From Owenia fusiformis (Eukaryota > Annelida > Polychaeta > Sabellida > Oweniidae): a DNA stretch of 64,000 bases. This document shows, in pieces, positions 45,801 through 57,000 of this stretch. Position 1 is the first letter of the stretch; every line of letters starts with the position of its first letter. Location: the NCBI GenBank assembly GCA_903813345.2, contig CAIIXF020000005.1, positions 36,089,375-36,153,374 of the forward strand. The letters run 5' to 3'. The translations under genes were made by a program, and so were the position numbers. The notes below the pieces were generated by a model. The model did no database searches, was not told the DNA's origin, and was given only the letters and a program-made list of their open reading frames with translations.

Positions 45801-46422
45801 ATTACATAAAGGACCATCTTTTTTTACAGAATGTTTTCAATATTTGGTTTAAGAGAAAAACATTGTTAAATTCAGTTCTCCATATTGATACCAATCCTTT
45901 CCAAGAAATGGTGCATCGCAATATAAATAAATCAGCTGTAATAATATTTGCCAAATCATTTTATGTTTTTTTGTTCAAAAACAATTAAAATGATTACATA
46001 TTGTGTTTTCAAAACAATAAATGAATGACTATATTACATTTATAGTTTTTCCAAAATCAGATATTATTTGGTGCAATTGATGTTGAAAAGTCACCTTTGT
46101 ATTATATGGATTCTATCCAAGATATATTTGTAATTTGACATACTTTGGGAATTTGATTTACTTTTGCAACATGCCATTTCTAAAAAATACAGTAACCATG
46201 AAAATATAACAAAAATATTGAAAGTCAAGATAAGTTTTCAAAAAACTTGGATGTGTAATATGCGTATATAAATGAGCTGAGTACATCTACATAAATACAC
46301 CAAATTGTGAATTAAATGAAGGTATTTACAGTAATAGTCACTATGTAAGCCCATGGAACAGTACCATTTTATTAATCAACCAAACTTTAACTATTTTTGT
46401 ATTACTTACGTAGCAAACCCAT
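41354..46422 (-). CDS. Secreted protein with two fibrinogen-related domains, 3 coding exons, 707 aa
   Basis: Exons in transcription order are 46422-46410, 43629-42973 and 42807-41354; phases agree and the total is 2124 nt. The N-terminus MGLLRLFSGIVCCLIFVIDE is a typical signal peptide. Residues to about 223 are helical, with many Lys/Glu/Leu, coiled-coil-like stretches and a few NxS/T sites. Two fibrinogen C-terminal domains follow, at about 228-433 and 443-692. Each has the hallmark RFDGSVDF, FGDPPxEYFIGLDNL, a CGxxNxFGxYxNGxKC block and a final SFKxMxxxIxP strand. The second keeps FTTWD (about 583), near the usual calcium-site position; the first lacks it. Such proteins bind sugars or acetylated ligands in invertebrate immunity or development. 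It differs from molluscan FREPs in having no Ig domain. The family call is firm; the ligand is unknown. Confidence 0.85.
42973..43629 (-). CDS. Fibrinogen-domain protein coding exon 2 (657 nt)
   Basis: Acceptor TTTTTCAG, donor GATG|GTATGT. It begins with the hydrophobic part of the signal peptide (LFSGIVCCLIFVIDEG) and then encodes about 200 helical residues rich in Lys, Glu, Asn and Leu, ending IPRIDG. I recognise no named domain in the helical part. Confidence 0.85.
43735..44562. repeat. Dispersed repeat with CCGTCCGTCCG tract
   Basis: Starts ATCCCATCGAACGAAGTTCG; the tract CCGTCCGTCCGTCCG follows, then GGGCAATAACTCAAATACTG. Three units of TTTTGTTCATATTTGGTATG plus GGCCATTTTGAAAAATGG follow, and the end is GGGATTCGCTACGCTTTGGC. 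Lies in intron 1 of the fibrinogen-domain gene. Confidence 0.7.
44869..45240. repeat. About 27-bp minisatellite, GGGAGTTTTTACGG units
   Basis: Roughly 13 diverged copies of CGGGAGTTTTTACGGGAGAT plus an A-run. One plus frame stays open for 97 codons by chance of the period. Lies in intron 1 of the fibrinogen-domain gene on the other strand. Confidence 0.8.
45241..46409. other. Right part of intron 1 of the fibrinogen-domain gene
   Basis: AT-rich sequence; I see nothing specific. Confidence 0.4.
46410..46422 (-). CDS. Fibrinogen-domain protein coding exon 1 (13 nt)
   Basis: ATG GGT TTG CTA C followed by the perfect donor GTAAGT. It completes a signal peptide with exon 2 in the correct phase (C + GC = Arg). 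Another ATG 11 nt upstream is out of phase. Chosen by phase, donor and signal-peptide logic; not proven. Confidence 0.6.
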
Positions 46423-47705
46423 CCTTGTTGCATGCGTTAATTGTCACAACTGAATAAATCTGCTATTCTACATGAACAGTGAACAGAAAAAAGTCCCAAT
46501 AAGTCATTAACATGCAGTGAACAGGTTAAGCTTGATATTTTATTTGCATATATTCTAGAATTATATTGACCAACATCCTTAATTAAAGGCAGTATACATT
46601 TGTGGTGTGACCACATGTACGGCAAGTATTTGAACACGCACAATAATGATGACTTTATTGGAAAATAAAATAAAAAATAGCAGTGCATAATTCATCAAAC
46701 ATTTCTATGTTAAAGCAAAATAATCAAAAACAATAAAATGGCTGCACTGGTTGTATTGATAGGCAAATGAAGGTAAATTATAACCTGAAAAGCGATGGAC
46801 CTTTCGAACTAGAAATCGGCAGCTCCATGGAGAAGCAAATTCCAACAAACATAATATTCATGAATTTGTATACTGTATGTCACAATGTAATATTTACCAT
46901 CTACTCTACCTGTGAGTTGGAGATAATAAATGACAGTTATTGGAGATCAGTTTCCATCAATTTAAGCATGCGATCATTCAGGAGGCTTAAATCATAAAGA
47001 CAAGGGTTGCCACATTTTCAAATAAAAATTCCCCGATTTTTTGAAGGATTCAGGCATAAAATTTCCAAAAAATGCATTGAACTTCATCAATAGAAAAGAA
47101 AAAAGAGAAAGATTCCATGTTCGATGATTACAAGGACATGATTTTAGAAGTTTTCATATGGTTTTATCTCATGTCATGTATCTTCAGTTTCCATGCCTCA
47201 GAATTCTAAAATTGCCTCACCATCTTTAACATTTTTTTAGGTCAGGCTGTTGCTCAATTATTGGAGAACACTTGGTCTTAATAGAAGCCTTTACAGAGTG
47301 AAAACAAAGTATTTTGCATGAATTAACATTTATTTCTAAAATTAATATTCATTATCATATTCATTGTATTACACTTTATCTATTGTTGTTGTATTGCATC
47401 CTTTATTACAAAAATATATTGTGAGTACATTTACAATTTTATTTTACATAACATATTACTCTTTGAATACATTGTAAATATAGCCTTGGCTTTCAAAATC
47501 ATTGCTTCATCATCGTCAGATTTAAAAATATGAAATATGATATCCCTATCATCAATTCTAAATAAATTCAAAAGAGCGACTCTTTCCGCATCTATGGAAT
47601 GGATATATACTAAAATATCAATTTTGATAGAGCATACTCGAAGCACATAGGACAGAACATGATTAAGTAACACGGATCACAAATGTGCCATTATAAATCA
47701 TCCTA
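46423..47705. other. Spacer between the fibrinogen-domain gene and FAXC
   Basis: Should hold the promoter of the fibrinogen-domain gene and the FAXC 3' UTR. No recognisable gene, repeat or canonical poly(A) signal could be assigned. Confidence 0.35.
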
Positions 47706-47896
47706 CAGGCCCGTAGCCAGGGGGTTCTCAGGGTTTGGGCTAACCCCCCCTGGCCAAAAATTCTTTCAAAATCATGCAGTTTTTCACCACTTCTCAAGTA
47801 ATTTTAGCCATATTTGGGCTAAAATTGTCAAATGTGAACCCCCTTGGAAACTTTTGAAAACTGAACCCCCCTTGGCAAATCCTGGCTACGGGCCTG
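47706..47896. mobile_element. CAGGCCCGTAGCC-family element
   Basis: Ends CAGGCCCGTAGCCAGG and CCTGGCTACGGGCCTG are perfect inverted repeats. Lies just past the FAXC stop, so it may be part of the 3' UTR. Confidence 0.8.
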
Positions 47897-47988
47897 TCCT
47901 ATGATACTCGCCCTATAAGCATGCCTCACATATAACACCTCCTACATTATTGTCACTCAGTCACATTGATACTTTTTTAAACAATTGT

Positions 47989-48083
47989 CTATTTTGTTGG
48001 AGGTCTCGTAATGTTCTCGTTCCAATCTGGCCAGACTTCCTGTTTAATCCTCTCCACGTAATCAACCAAGTTTTGACATGACT
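47989..48083 (-). CDS. FAXC: FAXC coding exon 6 with stop (95 nt)
   Basis: Acceptor TCTTCCAG. Encodes SCQNLVDYVERIKQEVWPDW and a short tail NENITRPPTK before TAG. NLV-Y-ERI---W-W is the conserved C-terminal helix of the family. Confidence 0.94.
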
Positions 48084-51000
48084 CTGGAAGACAGAATAAT
48101 ATTATAGTATAAACAAGGATAACAAGGAACACTGTTTACAATATCGTATCTAAAAATCAAAAATGGCCATATTTACATTTACCCAGAATGCCCAACCACT
48201 ATGCAGTTCAGGACTCCTACTATGAAACATTTCTTTAAAAACTATAAGTAATTTGTCTGAAAATGTGTGAACTGCCGTCACTATTGCCACGTATCATGCT
48301 GACAACAGTATCATACTTATTATGTACGATAAAAAGGAAAACATAGATGTGAATACAAGAACAAGTTACAAGGTGATATGTGACAAAATGTCCAGGCCCG
48401 TAGCCAGGATTTGCCAAGGGGGTTCACTTTTTTGAAAATTCCAGGGGGGTTCACTTTTGACAATTCTGGTCCAAAAGTGGCCAAAATCACTTAAAAAGTG
48501 CTCAGAATGGTGAAAACTGCATGATTTTGAAGGAACTTTTGACGGGGGGGGGGGGGGGGGGGGGGGGGCTACGGGCCTGATGTCACTATATCAAACTGCA
48601 ACACTTTCATTGAAAAATTCAAAATGGCTGCCCAGTAGAAGCATGAAGAGTGAAAGAGTCAGCCATTACTCAGTCACTGCCATCAAAGAATTTTAAGACC
48701 CAAAAGCATTTATTCATCATAAATTACCTGTCACAAATTTCAGATGAGGAGAGCCAGGACTGTGGTAGAGAATTTGAGCCAGCATACCAAATATCGCACA
48801 GTCAACTTCAGATATCTTATCTCCCATTAGGTAATTTTTTTCACCTAAAATAACAAGTATGTACAGTATAATTAATAGTATCTCAGAGCATTTTGGGTAT
48901 TTTATTGAGGTAAAACAATTTTGAAATATACAACAACATGCTTTGGAAGTTCATGGTCAACATGCTTGCAAAGTACCAGTGTGTGATTGATAGGAAATGC
49001 ATTCAATGGAGTTAGGAAATGGTTCAAATGTCTAATTACCCATGTGATTTTTACTCAATTGAGTAATAATAACTCAACAAAGCATTAACATGCAAAATTT
49101 CACCACCTACCATTTGTTACAGACACGCTGAACACCAACCACCAAATGCTAAACACTGTCCACAAAAAAGTTGGAGACTATTGTGGTGGTTACATAATAC
49201 AGTGAACCCTGTGACACATTTTACCCCATTGACAATTTATTCAAAGAAAAGAAACTTAGAATGCAAATACAGATGTACTGTATGATAAGATCTAATTTGT
49301 AGATTGAGAAGTTTAGTTAAAAAAAATATGCACCCCTAGCTGTGACAAAGTTAGCATGATTTCAATATATTGTTCGTGGTTTTATAGATCTTCATTTTTT
49401 CATTCATATAACTGAACTTTCTATTTTCAGAAATAACTGTTATTCAAGGTAATAAAAAGTGACTCAATTTCTAATTCTGATCCCAAAATATCCAAAAACA
49501 GCTGATAAATTAAAATAAAAGAATCTGTTTGTTGCACCAATAAATGGTATACAGCAATTGCCTTGAGTAGATCTAACGCAACTTTCGATATTTTCAGACA
49601 AAAGGTTCATACCATCAATTTACTAGAGTGCTGCTGACTCGATAAAAGGCTGGCGCTGGCTAGAATTGTCTATGGTTCTAGCCAGGATAAAGATACCAGT
49701 TCTTCAACTCAACAATGGGAAGAACTGCTCTACCTTAGTGACTAATATGTCATGATATGACATCTAAAGAGTCGATAAAAGATATATATAATTGATAATG
49801 TAAGTCACATTTTTTAGTTGAGGGAGTATTTAGAAGATGAGCCACTTTAACCTTGTAAGGTGTTCATATAATAACTAAGGGAAGGCATCAAAGGTCCAAT
49901 GTCGGATCAGAAACTAAATAAATGTAGTTTTGACTTTGACTCCCCCCTTCCCCCACAAAACTAATACCATGAAAGTTGATTGCTGACTTCCGGTTTGAGA
50001 ATTTGAAAAATTATTTCTAAAAACGATCTAGTTTTTTTGTTAATTCTTATCATAATTTGTGGCTTTTAAAGGGACCCAACACCTTACAAAACTTCTTAAC
50101 GGAGAGGAATAAGGGAAAATGCTTGCCGGATTCTGAATTTGTGTATTTTCTAATGATTTTTCACCGTCTTAGAATTTCAATTTTTTTCTTTTGAAAAAAT
50201 GAGATTTGCATTGTTTTCCAACTAGACAAATGAGTAAACATGAATAGCTCGAAATCTAACGGTGAGATTTTGTTTTAAAAAATCATGGATATCAAGGCTA
50301 AATATAGCTATACAATAAACATAAAAAAGCAATGCTTGGACTCTTCATATTCACACAAAAAAATAATTAGTAAATGAGGTTTGATATTTGTGAGAATAAG
50401 TTGTACGAGTCGCAATGCTCTACAAACATCAGACTACAGGGTGGATTAGGATCAATGACACACATAAAAATTAATTTAAAAATATTTCATGATAATTATC
50501 TCAAACAAAAGCAGTTAGCGAAGGATACATTTCATTACACTCAATAAATAGTTATCACTTTTGACTATATATACATATCTCATGGGAATGTATTTCCATC
50601 TGCTCAAGATATCATATTTTAGCTTCGAAAATCACAATCGTTGGATAATACATTTGTCTCAGAATGATAGGCCACCCTGTAGCAATGTAGCTTTCACTTG
50701 AAGTGTACCCTTGAGAATAATGAACTTACTTTCAAATTGGTCTTGCTTTTGTGGTGTATGTGGCTTTTTAGCAAATCTGCCACGCTCATTTCTTTCCAGA
50801 ACCATCTTGTTCACATGTAACACTAGGCTATACGCGCATGTATAGACAGATGACATAGATATACATATAAATTATATATTGCACCTGTACTTACTTACAT
50901 GGGAATATTCCCTTTGGAAAAATGCAAATGCATGAACATATATTTTCATCTTATATATGACTTCAAGCTAACATATTATTTCATATTTATATTTTCATAG

Positions 51001-54000
51001 TTAGTCTAACATAAATAATAGATCCATGAGAACAATATTCATTGTTTTCTTAAAAATTGATGGGTTTACTGTGAATTCAATAAATTACAATTTGCAAGGG
51101 GTAAGTATACTGTATGACCTTAGTTGCAAAGTACTGTTTATATATGCAGCTCAATAGCATAAAATATGTTGAATGAAGCATATGGTATGGATTAGTCGTG
51201 TGACACACAAACTGACCAATACATGAGGGTATTAGCTACTTTTCACAGAAACCAAAGGAGGACAGTGCTTTTATTTCAATTGGGAGCTTACCTCCACACG
51301 ACTGATCATGTGACCATGGTGTTGGGTCCCTTTAACAACTTCAGATAGAATAGAATCCATTGAAATGATCTTGATGAAGAAAGCATCAGCTAAAATCTTT
51401 ATTTTTAAACCATTCCTAGACATTTGGAAACAAAATTGCAAAAAAATTGAAATGTTGAAATTTGTCAGATAGCAAATTGAAATGGCTTTGATCCCCCTCC
51501 CCCCTAACTAGATTTATTTAGTTTTCGATCCGGCATCGAACTATTGATGCCTCCCCCTAAGTACATGCACTAACCAAGGAAGTTCGACAGTGCAGATAGA
51601 TCTTTTAATGAAATTTCCTTGATTTCACAAGGAGTGTGTCGACCAATTCCATGTCCCCATGTGGATTTTTTGACCATTCGACCAACATACCAAACCACAA
51701 AGGATGGTACCGAGATTAATTGCTTTATGGCTTTTGTTTTATCTATGTACCAGCGCCATGATGCTATGGCCCTAAAATTAAAAGGTGGTGCTTTAGTACA
51801 GAAGAATATGAATCAGCATGCCATTATAGAGGCACTTCAATGTGAATTGTCTGTTAAACAGGATTTATTTTGGAAAAATGACCTGGTTTTGTCTTTTTTA
51901 TAAAGTGATTTCTGTCTTATACATGTATTCACGGGTTGGGATCCATCGTTTTCAATAGCTTTTGGTCCTAGCATTATTAAACTTCAAACAGAAGTAAAGG
52001 TTACCTGGGAATTAAATACACATTGCAGGGAGTAGGTAATTGTCTTATGTATAATAAAACATATGAGTTAAAAAATAAATGTTGATGTTTTATGAAAAAT
52101 AGCATGCTCCATCATAGGGGACAAATTTTTCGATCCCAACCTATGATACTGCCTCTTTAAAAAAAAGTTCCATGTGTTAATAAGCTAGCTAAAGCAGGGT
52201 CATTTCCATTCTGAAAATTAAGTAAAATGATGTGTATTAATATTATTACATGTCTCCTGATGAATTAATGCCTCATATTACAGCATGCACTAAAGATACG
52301 ATGAACTGAAATTTAATGAAGTAAGGTAGTGTTTTGGGGGTGATTTAGTAGATGTGGGATTAGTGTCGCCATCTATGCATCAGTCAGTCACCTAACTGCC
52401 CAGCCAAAGCATCCAGGTCACCACGGACTATACTCCTTCTTTCCTCCACGGAGTGTCGTCCCATCCCATGACCCCAAAGCTCTAGTCGAATCACCAATCG
52501 GAAAATCCGGGTGAATATCCACAAATATAAGCCCTTATAAGGCAAAATGTCCTCTAACACTGTTAAATCATCACCAAATGTTTCCGCACACATACCCCTA
52601 AGCAAAACACAGATGGCAAGATTTAGTTCAATAGCACATTATAATTTTATTTTAGTCTGGGTTTGATGCTGTTTCAAGGGAATTCCACAAAAGTTTCAAC
52701 AAACTAGTGTGTGGGGATGTTCAAGCCATATATATAAACACTATACAGTATACGTAGTACTACATTATTGACAAGCAAAGGAACTATTATGAGGTTTGGA
52801 AATCAAGGAGAATTGGCTCCCAGGACCGAAATTCGATATTTTTCAACAATGAAAACATCAAAAAGTCGTTTTTTCTGAAATTATAACTGACTATAAATTC
52901 AAAATAAACAGTCCAAAAGATTTGAACCAATATCTTGATCAATTCTTGTGAGTTTTAGAATTTTTCGTTTGGTAATAAGACCAAAATTCACGATTCAAAT
53001 GTTGAAGTGAACAAATGGCGACTGTTTGAATTCGAATTTTGTAATCACGACATACCCATATATGGCAAAATATTGATGTAGCACTCTGGGAAGCAATCCT
53101 CCTTGTTTGGGAATATACGCCTGCATAACAATTAACGATACAAGAATATTATAGACATGTACCTTGTTAGATAACACTTTACTGTTAGATTTTATATTTT
53201 AAGCAAAAGGTGTAACATTGGGAAAACATTGAACAATATACTATAATAAAAATGTGATACATTAAAATTCTAATATCTTAGTCATAATATAGTAAGAAAC
53301 AACTACCAGTAAAGGTTTTCCTCAGTCATTTTTTGGAATGCCCTCGCGATTCCCTTCTCTGATTCTGTTAAGTGAGAGTTGAGATCGATATCCAGTTTCT
53401 TATTCAAGTAGTCAATACAGAACTGTGAATCTGCGACAGACTCCCCATTGTACATTATCCAAGGGGTCTTTCCCTTTTTTGACATCTTGTTTGAGAGATC
53501 ATTCTGAAAAGTAAAACAATTAATTATGTTAGAAATACAAAGAAATAAAGGGTTAACAAGAATACCTGTTTTTAACTTCATGTACTTGAAATAAGCTGGT
53601 GGTGGCTAGTGCTTGCAAGATACCCCATAGGACAAAAGTAGAGAGAACATAGATGATTCCCAATGTAAAGATGAATATCTAGAGATTCATCTCTATATAA
53701 AGATAGGTTTGCCTATGGGCTTTCTCTAATTGAATAGGTTTGTTTTTGAATCTTTGCAAACAGAAGCAAAAAATAATAAGCAAACATTTCTTTGATACAT
53801 ATACCTCTCATTGAAGCAAAGTAGGTATGCACCCACACTGCTTGAGATTTTGGAAATAACCTTGCATCTTCTTGACAACTTAAAAAGTCATGAAATATAA
53901 AATGTTATATAGCCCACTTCAGAAATAAACCTGGGGAGACCACTGTTTTGTTTATGTTTTTTCTTTGGCAACTAATGCTTTCCCAACATTTTTAATTACC

Positions 54001-57000
54001 TTGCACTTAATGCTCTGTAATATAAGTAGACAATAATATTAACAGTGGTCAGAAATTAGGTCAATTTTGGTGTTCTCATATAAGTTGAGAAGACTGTGGT
54101 CATAATGTGGTCAAATGTGGTCATATGTGTTCCAATTTATATCTTTATATATCAAATGTCAGAGACACCAGAAAGCAGTAGAGATAAACATTGGTTTTGG
54201 GTAGCCTTGTAAATTACCCAAATGCGAGTAGGTAGTTACCAGTTTCACCACCAGGTGGCTGATTCGGGTCAATTAACATGGCAGGTATACAAGAAAGTTC
54301 CCTTAAACTTGAATATTATCAACTTAAGTGGCTCAATTTTCATATAACCCTTATGCGTCTGATACTTATACTAATGAAAATATGTCCAGTAAAGCAATAT
54401 ATTATCTGTCCACTAAAAGAAAAGATATTTCATTTTTAGTGATTTTATAGCATGGGGTCTATGGGGAATCTCCCCGAGCTAGAAGTCACATTTTCAAAGA
54501 AAATTAATTTTTCAAAGTTGATTAACAGTTTTTAAAACCACATTTCTAGATGTAATTTTAGATGTAGATTTCAAATATGATATTACTTTGATAGTGCTGT
54601 CCCCAGCTCTGATTTCGGTGATCGGCTAGTATAAAAGGTTTGAGGGTATCATTTTGTTTCAGACACTCGCTAGAGTAAATTATCTTAACTTGAGTAAAAA
54701 TGTGTGGTAAGTAAATTCGCTATGGGCAGTTAAAGAGGCGCCATCTATTCATTTTCAAACAGGGGGTAGGGGTATAAAATAATTTTTAACACATTTTAAT
54801 AGTAAAATGACATTGAAATACTAATAAAATCTTATCAAAAACATTATTTACAATCAGTATGAATTTTCTTGTGTGGATTAGGGTGAAAATAAGGGCATAT
54901 CTTGAAATTCACTACAGGGGCGCCACCTATTTTCGTACTTCTACCACGTGTAATAACTTATTTTAGATTTGTTAAGGTAAGAAATGTACTGAAAAAAATC
55001 ATTCTAAAGGATCTATATATGTAGATACCACATACTTAAAATTGGATCAATAGCTTATTTACCGGGGGAGAAAAAAATTATTGAAATTTAAAATTGTGGC
55101 ATCATGCAGGATAGGGGTGACCATATCTCACATGATTAACTTCCAAAATATGGAGCATATGTATCTCAAATGTGGTCAAAATGGTGTATGTACTCTTGCT
55201 TTGTCATAATATTACTAATAAGAAGTAGAAAAATGATTGTACAATTTCCCAAAATATTAATTCTCATTTTGGCTTCTGACGTCCCAGGGGTGACCATATC
55301 TCACCTTGATAACTTCCAAAATATGGAGCATATGTATCTCAAATGTGCTCAAAATGGTGTATGCACTCTTGCTTTGTCATAATATTACTAATAAGAAGTA
55401 AAAAAAATGATTGTACATTTTAAAATATATTAATTCTCATTTTGGCTTCTGACGTTCCAGGGGTGACCATATCCCACCTTAATAACTTCCAAAATATGGA
55501 GCATTTGTATCTCAAATATGCACAAAATGGTGTATATAGTCTTGTCTTGTCATAATATTACTAATAAGATGTAGGAAAATGATTGTACATTTTAAAAAAT
55601 ATTAATTCTCATTTTGGCTTCTGACGTTCCAGGGGTGACCATATCCCACCTTAATAACTTCCAAAATATGGAGCATTTGTATCTCAAATATGCACAAAAT
55701 GGTGTATATAGTCTTGTCTTGTCATAATATTACTAATAAGATGTAGGAAAATGATTGCTCATTTTTAAAAATATTAATTCTCATTTTGGCTTCTGACGTC
55801 CCAGGGGTGACCATATCTCACCTTAATAACTTCCAAATTATGGAGCATATGTATCTCAAATGTACTCAAAATGGTGTATATACTCTTGCTTTGTCATAAT
55901 ATTATACTAATAAGAAGTAGGAAAATGATTTAATTTAAAAATTTAATTTCAAAAATTTTAATTTTAGCTTCTGATGTCCCTGAATAACTTCTAAAATTAT
56001 GTAACATATACAACTCAAATATACCAAAAATGGGGCATATAGTCTTGCTTTGTCAAAATGCTATTCATGAGATGTAAAAAAATTATTACACCTTTTTTTA
56101 ATTGAAATTTTCATTTTAGCTTCTGAATCTGACATCCCAGGGGCAATTATATCTCACTTTGATATAACTCTCACGATATGCAACATATGCATCTCAAATG
56201 CGTGCCCAAAATGGTATAAATATAGTCTTGTTTTGTCATATTTATTGGATTTATGAAATCAGAAGTTCAGAATTTATGGATTTGACTGTCTCCCCTGAAG
56301 GGTGCAGCTACATATAGCCCAGAGACAATAAGATCTACTTTCAAATATTTGCATCTTCTCCCCAAACACTCCTTATATTACAGGAACAATGGACGATAAG
56401 TCTTTTGCATGCCTTGGATGCAACATCTTTTGTATACTGGTAGCCTATCAGTAGTGTGAGTAGCCTAGCCTCATTTACAAAAATTGGCCCCTTAACCCCA
56501 AATCTGACCCGAAATTTTGAAAACATCCTGAAAAATTAGGCCTAAAAGGCGCATTTATGCCCAAACATACACCAAACTGTCCCACTGCTAAATTACAAGG
56601 GCGATAAGTCACTTCTAATCCTGATTGACCTTCTCAATGCATGGTTTGTCATGTTGTGCTATATTGTTATTGCCCATTCTCAACAATTGTATTCACTGTA
56701 TGGCCTACCGTGCCAAGAATAATGCAATTGTTCCAAAAGCTAAGCTCTTCTTTGGGACCCTAGAAGTGTGGGACATCACAATCATAGATTAAAATTTCAT
56801 TACAATCAATGTATGTTGTATGACAAACATGCAAACTAGAGAATGTTAATGTGGCTAGAAAGATTTATCATTACAAAGAGCTCATTTTCCCATATTTTAC
56901 ATACTCAAAATCCCTTAATTCAGTGTATAATCCAAGGTGCATATATTGCAGGCCACAGGATAACATATTAACAGCTTACATTAGCAGTTGCCATTACTTC

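Noticed and set aside
51619-51903. 94-codon plus-strand frame
   Set aside because: It is the antisense of FAXC exon 4b; the minus strand carries the conserved WGHGIGRH motif and splice sites.
53041-53119. Possible extra FAXC exon between exons 3 and 4a (acceptor ATGCAG, donor GG|GTATGT)
   Set aside because: Splice-like ends exist, but its exit phase does not match 4a or 4b, the peptide does not resemble the family, and exon 3 joins 4a or 4b directly in phase.
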